From Acidiphilium rubrum (GTDB lineage Bacteria > Pseudomonadota > Alphaproteobacteria > Acetobacterales > Acetobacteraceae), in NCBI RefSeq assembly GCF_900156265.1, contig NZ_FTNE01000017.1, positions 1 through 64,000 of the forward strand: 64,000 nucleotides of DNA, in the 5' to 3' direction. Made by a program: the position numbers and the translations under genes. Shown here one piece after another: positions 56,456 to 64,000 of the stretch. Below the pieces are notes generated by a model, which saw nothing but the letters and a program-made list of their open reading frames with translations, was not told the origin of the DNA and did no database searches. Positions within the stretch are counted from its first letter, which is position 1; each line of letters opens with the position of its first letter.

Positions 56456-57404
56456 AATCGGTCGCCGATGTGGTTTGGGTATGAAAACGCAGTCGGCGGT
56501 AATAGGGCATCGGGTCCTTGCGGGTCACCAGCGCGCCGTCCGGTGTGTTGATCCAGTCGTATAGCCGTGTCAGCAGAAACCGCATGGCCGCCCCCGCGCT
56601 CAGCACCGGCAGCGCCGCGCCTTCCTTGGCGCCGAGCGGCCGTACGCTCTGATAGCCGCGCAGCAGGGCATGCGATTTGGTGATGTTGAAACTCAGATCG
56701 GCCTCGAAGCACCAGGCGTTCAGGCAGACCGCGATATCGTAGGCGAAAAAATCGGTTGCCGCGAAATAAAAATCGATCAGGCCGGAGATCGCGCCATCGA
56801 GGAAGAACACATTGTCCGGAAACAGATCGGCGTGGATCTGCCCGCGCGGCAAGCTCTGCGGCCATTGATCCAGAATACCATCCAGCGATGCCGCCAGCGC
56901 GTCGCCCAACCCGGGCTCGACGCGGTCGGCGCTGTCGCCGCAGCGTTCGAGCAGCGGTCGCCAGCCCGCCGGGCCCAGCGCATTGACCCGTTCGGCCTGG
57001 TAATCCGCCCCGGCGACGTGCAGCCGCGCCAGGGCCGCGCCGAGCGGTGCGCAATGCGCGGCGGTCGGCCGGCGTGGCCAGATGCCGGGCAGAAACGTGG
57101 TGATCGCGGCGATTCGCCCGGCCAGCGGGTTGAGGTTGCGGCCATCGCGTGCGCGCACCGGCAGCGGGCAGGGCAGGGATTTCGCGGCGAGATGCTCCAT
57201 CAATCCGAGAAACCACGGCAGTTCCGCCGGATCGACCCGTTTTTCGTACAGCGTCAGGATAAAATCGCCCGCGGTGGTGCGCAGCGAATAATTGCTGTTC
57301 TCGACCCCCTCGGCAATGCCGCGAAACGCGACGACGCGGCCGATATCATAGGCTTCAAGAAACCCCGCCAACGCATCGTCGGTCACTTCGGTATAGACTG
57401 CCAT
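56445..57404 (-). CDS. thrB: Homoserine kinase (ThrB, choline-kinase-like fold)
   Basis: 319 residues: [36 protein letters not shown] (catalytic loop) and [20 protein letters not shown] (metal site). This APH-fold homoserine kinase is the usual threonine-pathway enzyme in alphaproteobacteria. Confidence 0.95.
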   Translation of the reverse strand: MAVYTEVTDDALAGFLEAYDIGRVVAFRGIAEGVENSNYSLRTTAGDFILTLYEKRVDPAELPWFLGLMEHLAAKSLPCPLPVRARDGRNLNPLAGRIAAITTFLPGIWPRRPTAAHCAPLGAALARLHVAGADYQAERVNALGPAGWRPLLERCGDSADRVEPGLGDALAASLDGILDQWPQSLPRGQIHADLFPDNVFFLDGAISGLIDFYFAATDFFAYDIAVCLNAWCFEADLSFNITKSHALLRGYQSVRPLGAKEGAALPVLSAGAAMRFLLTRLYDWINTPDGALVTRKDPMPYYRRLRFHTQTTSATDYGL

Positions 57405-57472
57405 GGACGGTGGAGATGACCGATCGGCGATTTGATGGCAAGGGAGGCTGGACCACTCTTCAGGAGACGCTC

Positions 57473-58006
57473 GTGACCAGACCCGCCCATCACCTCGTTC
57501 GGCTCGCCCCGATCCTGCTCGCGACCCTCACCGTCTCGGCCTGCACCGGCAGCAAGGCGCCGGAACTCTATTGCCCGCAGGTCGCGGTGCTCCAACAGGC
57601 CAGCCGCGTCATCCTGGCCAACGGCAACGGCAACGATATCGCGGCGCAGACGCTCGATGCGCGGATCACCGGCGTGGCCGGCGCATGCCACGAAGCCGGC
57701 AAGGACATGGAAACCGTGACCTTCCGCATCGGCTTCGCCGCCACCAACGGCCCGGCCTCGCGCCTTGCGGAGCAGACGCTGCCCTATTTCATCGCCATCG
57801 TGCAGGGGGATGACATCATCAGCAAGCGGGTGTTTCCGGTCAGCTTCGACTTCAAGAACGGTGCCGATCAGGCGATTGCCAGCACGACGCCGATTACTTT
57901 GAAATTCCCGCGCGCGCCGCGCAGCGCGCATCAGCAGGTGCTGGTCGGGTTTCAGATGAACCAGGCGGAGCTCGACCGCTCCGGCGAACCGGCCGCCGCA
58001 CCATGA
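57473..58006 (+). CDS. Predicted lipoprotein
   Basis: 177 residues from GTG 57473 (AGGAGA eight bases upstream): signal RLAPILLATLTVSACTGSKA, lipobox VSAC. The mature domain (YCPQVAVLQQASRVIL, ARITGVAGACHEAGKDMETV, TPITLKFPRAPRS) looks like a periplasmic beta-sandwich protein; family not named. The stop overlaps the next gene by four bases. Confidence 0.8.
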   Translation: MTRPAHHLVRLAPILLATLTVSACTGSKAPELYCPQVAVLQQASRVILANGNGNDIAAQTLDARITGVAGACHEAGKDMETVTFRIGFAATNGPASRLAEQTLPYFIAIVQGDDIISKRVFPVSFDFKNGADQAIASTTPITLKFPRAPRSAHQQVLVGFQMNQAELDRSGEPAAAP

Positions 58007-58770
58007 GCGAGACCGCCGACCGGGCGATCGAGGTGATGCCCTTTCACGCCGGCATCGACTATTTCGACTGTCTGAGCCGGCTGCAGGATGTGCTGGCCCC
58101 TGCGCGCTACCTCGAAATCGGCGTCTGGCGCGGTGAGTCGCTCGAACGATCGCGCGCCGCCAGCATCGCGATCGATCCGCATTTCCTGATCGATCGCAAC
58201 ATCATGGAGGGCAAACCTTCCTGCCATCTGTTCCAGACCGGCAGCGACGCGTTTTTCGCGACCGAAGACCCGGTCACGACGCTCGGCGGCCCGATCGATC
58301 TCGCCTTCCTCGATGGCATGCATCATTTCGAATTCCTGCTGCGCGACTTCGCCAATACCGAGCGGGTCTGCCATCCCGGCAGCGCGATCGTGCTGCACGA
58401 CTGCCTGCCGATCGACCCGCGCATCGCCCATCGCGATCAATCGGAAGATCTCCGGGTCGATGCCGTGGTGCCCGGCTGGTGGGCCGGCGACGTCTGGAAA
58501 GTGCCGGTTCTGCTCAAGCGCTTCCGCCCGGACCTTACCATGATCGCCTTCGATGCCCCGCCGACCGGGTTGATCGTGATTACCGGGCTCGATCCCGCCA
58601 ACCGCAGCCTGAACGAGCACTATCAGACCATGGTCGATGCGATGATGGCGGTCGATCTCGCAAGCTACGGCACCGCGCGCCTGTTCGACCTGCTGGCGCC
58701 GCATCCGACCCGTCTGCTCGACGACCCGGCCGCCCTGCGCGCCACCCTGTTCCCCGGTGAGCGCCGATGA
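58003..58770 (+). CDS. Class I SAM-dependent methyltransferase-like protein
   Basis: 255 residues. LEIGVWRGESL near residue 37 is the SAM-binding loop; DLAFLDGMHHFEFLLRDFAN and GSAIVLHDCLP resemble Methyltransf_24/cephalosporin-hydroxylase-like proteins. Probably acts on a small molecule or glycan. Overlaps its neighbours on both sides by four bases, forming a lipoprotein-methyltransferase-SDR run. Confidence 0.78.
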   Translation: MSETADRAIEVMPFHAGIDYFDCLSRLQDVLAPARYLEIGVWRGESLERSRAASIAIDPHFLIDRNIMEGKPSCHLFQTGSDAFFATEDPVTTLGGPIDLAFLDGMHHFEFLLRDFANTERVCHPGSAIVLHDCLPIDPRIAHRDQSEDLRVDAVVPGWWAGDVWKVPVLLKRFRPDLTMIAFDAPPTGLIVITGLDPANRSLNEHYQTMVDAMMAVDLASYGTARLFDLLAPHPTRLLDDPAALRATLFPGERR

Positions 58771-59519
58771 GCGGCGCCGCCCTGATCACCGGTGGTGCCA
58801 AGCGCATCGGTGCTGCCATCACCCGCGCCATCGCGGGCGGGGGCATGCCCGTGGTCATCCACTACCGCAGTGCTGCCGATGAAGCCGAGGCGCTGGCCCG
58901 CGCCATTACCGCTGCCGGCGGCACCGCTTATACGATCGGCGCCGATCTGGCGGATGACGCGGCCGTCGGCAGCCTGATCGCGCGGGCCGAAGCGCTTGCC
59001 GGCCCGATCGATGTGCTGGTCAACAACGCCTCGCATTTCATCTTCGATCAGGCCGCCACCGTCACGTCAGACTCGATTGCGGCGCATATGGCCCCCAACC
59101 TCACCGCGCCCGTGATCCTCGCGCGCGATCTGGCCGCGCGGATCGGTGAGCGGCGCGGCGTCATCATCAATATTCTCGACCAGAAACTCTCCAATCTGAA
59201 CCCGGATTTCTTTGCTTACACGCTCTCGAAAGCGGCCCTCGCAACTGCGACCGAAATGCTGGCAATGGCGCTGGCGCCGCGCATCCGCGTCTGCGGCATT
59301 TCTCCGGGCCTGACCATGATCGGTGCCAAACAGAGCCCGGAGAATTTCGCGCGCGGCCAACAGGCGACACCGTTGCAGCACGGCTCGGCGCCGGAGGACA
59401 TCGCCCGGGCGGTCATGTTCATCATCGAAACGCCGTCGATCACCGGCACCACCCTGCTGGTCGATGCCGGCGAGCATCTGATGCGAAGGCAGCGCGATGT
59501 TTCTTTCAACGCGGCCTGA
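58767..59519 (+). CDS. SDR family oxidoreductase
   Basis: 250 residues: LITGGAKRIGAAITRAI (TGxxxGIG-like), LVNNASHF, catalytic YTLSKAALA (YxxxK), and ISPGLT. The GGAKRIG start resembles FolM/pteridine-reductase-like SDRs, so a dihydromonapterin or dihydrofolate reductase role is possible but not shown. Confidence 0.88.
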   Translation: MSGAALITGGAKRIGAAITRAIAGGGMPVVIHYRSAADEAEALARAITAAGGTAYTIGADLADDAAVGSLIARAEALAGPIDVLVNNASHFIFDQAATVTSDSIAAHMAPNLTAPVILARDLAARIGERRGVIINILDQKLSNLNPDFFAYTLSKAALATATEMLAMALAPRIRVCGISPGLTMIGAKQSPENFARGQQATPLQHGSAPEDIARAVMFIIETPSITGTTLLVDAGEHLMRRQRDVSFNAA

Positions 59520-59532
59520 TCCGGCCGGATGG

Positions 59533-59928
59533 TCAGCGCCGTGTGAAGGTCCGGATCAGCCGCGCGAGCGGCAGCACGATGCGGATCGCGCGCGGCCCGT
59601 CCGGCCAGGTAAGGCTCGAAGCCACCGCAGGCAGCCGCGCCGCCTCGACGCTCAAAACCGCCATCTGCGCCGCACACGCCGCCAACCGTGCTGTCTGATC
59701 CGCGATGATGCCGCGCTGACCCTCAAGCTGGCGATGCTGCGCTTCGATGATCTCGACTTGATCACCCAACATGTCGGTCTGCGTCGCGATCGTCCGATCA
59801 CGCGCGGCGATGGCGTCCTCGCGCGCCGCGACCGCCTGTTCCAGCACCGCAATTCTGACCTGCCGATCAACCACCATCCGCCGCAGCACCTGATCGAGCC
59901 CGGCAGGCCGCACGTCCGCCTGTTCCAT
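59533..59928 (-). CDS. Short coiled-coil protein, divergent from glycosyltransferase
   Basis: 131 residues, central heptad pattern (LEQAVAAREDAIAARDRTIA, IIEAQHRQLEGQRGIIADQT) and a basic end RLIRTFTRR. No family recognised. Starts 29 bases from the divergent glycosyltransferase gene, so they probably share a control region; it may be a tether or regulator of that enzyme, but this is a guess. Confidence 0.6.
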   Translation of the reverse strand: MEQADVRPAGLDQVLRRMVVDRQVRIAVLEQAVAAREDAIAARDRTIATQTDMLGDQVEIIEAQHRQLEGQRGIIADQTARLAACAAQMAVLSVEAARLPAVASSLTWPDGPRAIRIVLPLARLIRTFTRR

Positions 59929-59957
59929 AACAATAGTCTACACGGTTGTGGTTTTTA

Positions 59958-62213
59958 ATGAAATCACAACTTCTGATCGATGCGCGCTGTCTGCAACGGC
60001 CCGATTTCGCGTGGCGCGGCATAGGTGTGCATCTAGCCACGATGCTCGCAGCACCGCAGGCCGCAGACTTCGCGATCACTTTGCTGTTCGACCCCGCCCT
60101 GCCGCCGCCCGACCCCGATCTTGCGATGCTCGGCGAGGCCGCGACCATGACCGCCTATGCCGCCAGCCGCACGCCAGGCATTTTTCTGCAACCCGCACCG
60201 TTTTCCCTGCCGCCAGGTCGCATCGCCCGTCTGCTGCAAACAAATTCCCGCCGTAGCATCGCCATCGTGCTGGATTTCATCCCCCACGATGATCCTGCCA
60301 CATATCTGACCACGCCGCACTCCCGCCGCGCCTACGCCGGCCAGCGCGCCGCCCTGCGCCGTTACGATCACTTCCTGCCGATTTCGCACGCCACCGCGCG
60401 CCGCCTCCACGAACTCGTCCCGGCCAGTATCGGCCATAGCGACGTCACCGGTGTCGCGATCCGGCCCGGCCTGATCCGCGCCGGCGCCGCCGCGCCGTTC
60501 ACCGCCCGCGCCGGCATTCTGGTGGTCAGCGGCGATGATCCCCGCAAGAACCCCGCCATCGCAATCCGCGCCGCGCTGGATGTGCCGATCAGTTTTGTCG
60601 GCATCCACGATCCCAGCACGCGCGCCAGCCTCGCCACGCTGCACGCGGAAGCCGGCGGCGATCCGAACGATCTGATCTTCCTGCCGCACCTGACCGATGC
60701 CGAACTGGCCGCGGCCTACGCCGCCGCCCGCCTGGTCATCGCACCCTCGCGCGCGGAGGGCTTCTCGATGCCGGTGATTGAGGCGATCGCCCAGGGCACG
60801 CCGGTGCTCGCGGCCGACGAACCGGCGCAGGCCGAATTGCTCGATCCGGCGTTCCGGTTTCCGCCGGACGATACCGAAACCCTGCGCGAAAAAGCGGCAC
60901 TCCTGCTCGCCGACCCCGCGCGCTGGCAGGAGGCGCAGATGCGCCAGACCGGCATCGCCGATGCCTTCACAGCCGCGGCCGTCGCCGCGCGCTTCTGGGC
61001 GCCGATCGAGGCGTTGGCGAACGCCGTCGTCACATCCCCCGCCATCATGGCCCATGTGCTACCCCGCATCGCGTTCCTGTCACCGCTGCCGCCCGCGACC
61101 TCGGGCTGCGCCGACCACTCCGCCAGCCTGCTCGCCGCACTCCGCCCGCTGGCCACCATCACCGCCTTCAGCGACACGCGCCAACCCAGCCTGCCGCCCG
61201 GCATTGCCTTCGGCGGCGCGGCCGATGCCAATGTCATGCGATCCGCCCGGTTCGATGCGATCATCACGGTGCTCGGCAATTCGCAATTTCATGTGACCGA
61301 GGTGCGGCTGCTGCTCGACTATGGTGCCGCCGCCATCCTGCACGATGCCAGGCTGATCGGCCTCTATCGGGGCACGCTCGGCGTGGCCCGCGCGCTCGGC
61401 ATCGCCGCGGCCGAACGCGGCGCCGATGTTACCCTCGCCGATCTGGACGACTGGGACCGCGATGAAGCGACCATGCCGGTGCGCGGCCTCGCCGAGGTCG
61501 CCACCGCAGCCACGCCGCTGATCGTGCACGCGCGCGATACCGCCGATTTCATCGCCGCGCGCCACGGCATCGTGGCACAATTCCTGCCCTTCGCGCCTTA
61601 CCGCGTGCCCGATCCGGCCAGCCTCACCCCGGCCGCGCGCGCCGCCGCGCGCGCGCGCCTCGGCATTGCGGCCGATCAAACCCTGATCGCGAGCTTCGGC
61701 CATGTCCACACCGGCAAGGACCCGGAGACAACGATCGCGGCGTTCGGCCGGCTGGCACCCACCCGCGCCTGCCGGTTCGCTATGGTCGGCGGCGGCAACC
61801 CCAGCTTGATCGCCGAGTTGCGGGCCACCGCAACCGCCCTCGGCATCGCGCCCGAAACGCTCGATCTCGACGCGGCACAGGTGCCCGAATCGCGCTACCG
61901 CGACTATCTCGCCGCCGCCGATGTCGCGGTCCAGCTCCGCCGCGCCCCGCCCGGCAGCATTTCGGGCGCGGTGGCCGATGTGATTGCCGCCGGTCTGCCC
62001 TGCGTCGCCGCCGCGACACTGGTCGCCGCGCTGGAACCGCCTTCCTATGTGACCGCAATTGCCGATGACGCAGCACCGGCCACGATCGCCGCCGCCATCG
62101 CCACAGCACTCGATCAGGGGCGCGAGCATATCCCCGCCCTGCGCGCCGAATTCATGGCGCAGCGGAGCATGGCCCGCTATGCCCAGTCGGTGCTCGATGC
62201 CGTCCTGGGGTAA
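59958..62213 (+). CDS. Two-domain GT-B glycosyltransferase
   Basis: 751 residues. The first half is a family-4-like glycosyltransferase (GIGVHLATMLAAPQ, SGDDPRKNPAIAIRAAL, VIAPSRAEGFSMPVIEAIAQ with the EX7E-type Glu, GTPVLAADEPAQAELL). The second half (from ~375) is a second, weaker GT-B domain (FGHVHTGKDPETTIAAFGRL, ADVAVQLRRAPPGSISGAV) lacking a clear EX7E. Likely makes surface polysaccharide with two linkages, or the second domain is structural. ATG 59958 chosen; TTG 59946 is possible. Confidence 0.85.
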   Translation: MKSQLLIDARCLQRPDFAWRGIGVHLATMLAAPQAADFAITLLFDPALPPPDPDLAMLGEAATMTAYAASRTPGIFLQPAPFSLPPGRIARLLQTNSRRSIAIVLDFIPHDDPATYLTTPHSRRAYAGQRAALRRYDHFLPISHATARRLHELVPASIGHSDVTGVAIRPGLIRAGAAAPFTARAGILVVSGDDPRKNPAIAIRAALDVPISFVGIHDPSTRASLATLHAEAGGDPNDLIFLPHLTDAELAAAYAAARLVIAPSRAEGFSMPVIEAIAQGTPVLAADEPAQAELLDPAFRFPPDDTETLREKAALLLADPARWQEAQMRQTGIADAFTAAAVAARFWAPIEALANAVVTSPAIMAHVLPRIAFLSPLPPATSGCADHSASLLAALRPLATITAFSDTRQPSLPPGIAFGGAADANVMRSARFDAIITVLGNSQFHVTEVRLLLDYGAAAILHDARLIGLYRGTLGVARALGIAAAERGADVTLADLDDWDRDEATMPVRGLAEVATAATPLIVHARDTADFIAARHGIVAQFLPFAPYRVPDPASLTPAARAAARARLGIAADQTLIASFGHVHTGKDPETTIAAFGRLAPTRACRFAMVGGGNPSLIAELRATATALGIAPETLDLDAAQVPESRYRDYLAAADVAVQLRRAPPGSISGAVADVIAAGLPCVAAATLVAALEPPSYVTAIADDAAPATIAAAIATALDQGREHIPALRAEFMAQRSMARYAQSVLDAVLG

Positions 62214-62217
62214 CGTC

Positions 62218-62354
62218 AAGCAAGCCCTGCTTTTTTTGAAAAAAAAGCAGCAAAAAAACCTCACTCCCATTGAGCCCATGCCCGCGAAACCACCCCGGAC
62301 CCCGACGAATAAAAGTTTTTTGCTGCTTTTTTTCAAAAAAGCAGTGCTCGCCTT
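62218..62354. repeat. Double-hairpin palindromic repeat, copy 3 (compensatory variant)
   Basis: Same architecture as at 41,786 and 44,474, but the stems read CTGCTTTTTTT/AAAAAAGCAG (left 62,227-62,250; right 62,322-62,344), so T-to-G on one side is matched by A-to-C on the other. Inner GTTTTTTGCTGC repeats the pattern; the centre is unrelated. It lies between the glycosyltransferase and grpE, both plus strand. Confidence 0.82.
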
Positions 62355-62418
62355 CCCTTACTTCATCTCCAAGATCCCCCGCTTGTCTCACGCGGACTCT
62401 CGTCCTATTTCCATTGCC

Positions 62419-63024
62419 ATGACCGAAGAAAATCCGCCCCAAACCGCCTCATCCGAAACCGATCCCAGCGTCGCGGCATCGGATGCCGCCGCGCCGGAAA
62501 CAGAGTCGCCCGAGGCGCGCATCGCCGCACTCGAAGCCGAGGTCGCCGATTATCGCGACAAATGGGTGCGTACGCAGGCCGATATGGAAAATCTGCGCAC
62601 CCGCACCCGGCGCGACGTCGATGACGCGCGGCAGTACGCGGTGCAGAAATTCGCGGCCGACGTTGCCGAGACCGCGGAAAACCTGCGCCGCGGCCTCGAC
62701 ACGCTACCGCCGCCGGCCCCTGATGAATCGCCGTTGTTGACCAAGATGCGCGATGGCTTCGCCGGCGTGGAGCGCAGCTTCGTAGCAATGCTGGAGCGCA
62801 ACGGCGTCAAGGCCGAGGAGCCGGTCGGCAGCGCGTTCGATGCCAACCGCCATCAGGCGATGTCCGAGCAGGAAACCACCGACGCGCCGCCCGGCACCAT
62901 CATCCAGGCCTGGAGCCGGACCTGGATGCTGAACGGCCGGTTGTTGAAACCCGCCATGGTCGTGGTGGCGAAGGCGCCGATATCGCAGCCGCCGGTGTCC
63001 CAGCCGCTCGATATCGAGGCTTAA
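62419..63024 (+). CDS. grpE: Nucleotide exchange factor GrpE
   Basis: 201 residues: acidic disordered N-terminus, coiled coil (RIAALEAEVADYRDKWVRTQ, ADMENLRTRTRRD) and the beta domain (GIVEV-like GTIIQAWSRTWMLNGRLLKP, AMVVVAK). Releases ADP from DnaK. ATG 62419 gives the family length; the frame extends upstream through the repeat but without support. Confidence 0.95.
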   Translation: MTEENPPQTASSETDPSVAASDAAAPETESPEARIAALEAEVADYRDKWVRTQADMENLRTRTRRDVDDARQYAVQKFAADVAETAENLRRGLDTLPPPAPDESPLLTKMRDGFAGVERSFVAMLERNGVKAEEPVGSAFDANRHQAMSEQETTDAPPGTIIQAWSRTWMLNGRLLKPAMVVVAKAPISQPPVSQPLDIEA

Positions 63025-63049
63025 GCCCGCCTTAACCATCGCCGGATAA

Positions 63050-64000
<951 letters not shown>

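Overview
The window looks like chromosome of a high-GC alphaproteobacterium, most probably Acetobacteraceae (an Acidiphilium/Acidocella-like acidophile is a reasonable guess; the genus cannot be proven from this alone). Reasons: alphaproteobacterial gene neighbourhoods (recG / sdhE / mfd; yfgM-like / bamB / der; HDAC-like / xseB / ispA; grpE / dnaK) and a large oxidative pentose phosphate operon with a transaldolase-phosphoglucose isomerase fusion and a ribose-5-phosphate isomerase-gluconokinase fusion.

Region 1 (about 1-15,560) is an accessory island. It starts with the end of an IS21 istB gene and an internally deleted IS3 transposase. A tightly overlapping minus-strand operon follows (10,207 to 1,190): a Phd-type antitoxin/regulator, a small basic protein, a PLD-nuclease/SNF2 helicase fusion, a type IIG-like (Eco57I-class) DNA methyltransferase with an in-frame TAA, and an SMC/RecF-like ATPase. 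It looks like an anti-phage restriction system that does not exactly match the named systems I know, and it appears damaged in this strain. Next comes a mobilisation/integration module: a DUF3363-type relaxase, a TacA/TacT-like toxin-antitoxin pair, a small conserved-looking protein and a large serine recombinase whose reading frame runs antisense through a tRNA-Ser(GGA) gene, marking the island's right boundary.

Region 2 (15,700-41,800) is core chromosome: rmuC-lepA; a polyphosphate-glucokinase-like ROK kinase; the operon tal-pgi / gnd / zwf / HAD phosphatase / pgl / rpiA-gntK / GH15 glucosidase, which together would take glucose or glucans through the oxidative pentose phosphate pathway; then an SGNH hydrolase, an MFS transporter, uppP, der, bamB and a YfgM-like protein on the minus strand; a ROK sugar kinase; tusA-like, HDAC-like, xseB, ispA, a family-2 glycosyltransferase and an isolated paaD.

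Region 3 (41,800-64,000) holds a TonB-dependent receptor, a Na/Pi cotransporter, NUDIX, recG, sdhE, mfd, small envelope and housekeeping genes, OsmC, tautomerase, rnhA, thrB, a lipoprotein, a methyltransferase, an SDR, a two-domain glycosyltransferase, grpE and the start of dnaK. Two non-coding repeat types stand out here: a ~135-bp double-hairpin element present three times (41,786; 44,474; 62,218), with compensatory base changes between copies, and a ~305-bp element (54,457-54,761) with ~35-bp terminal inverted repeats enclosing several further hairpins.
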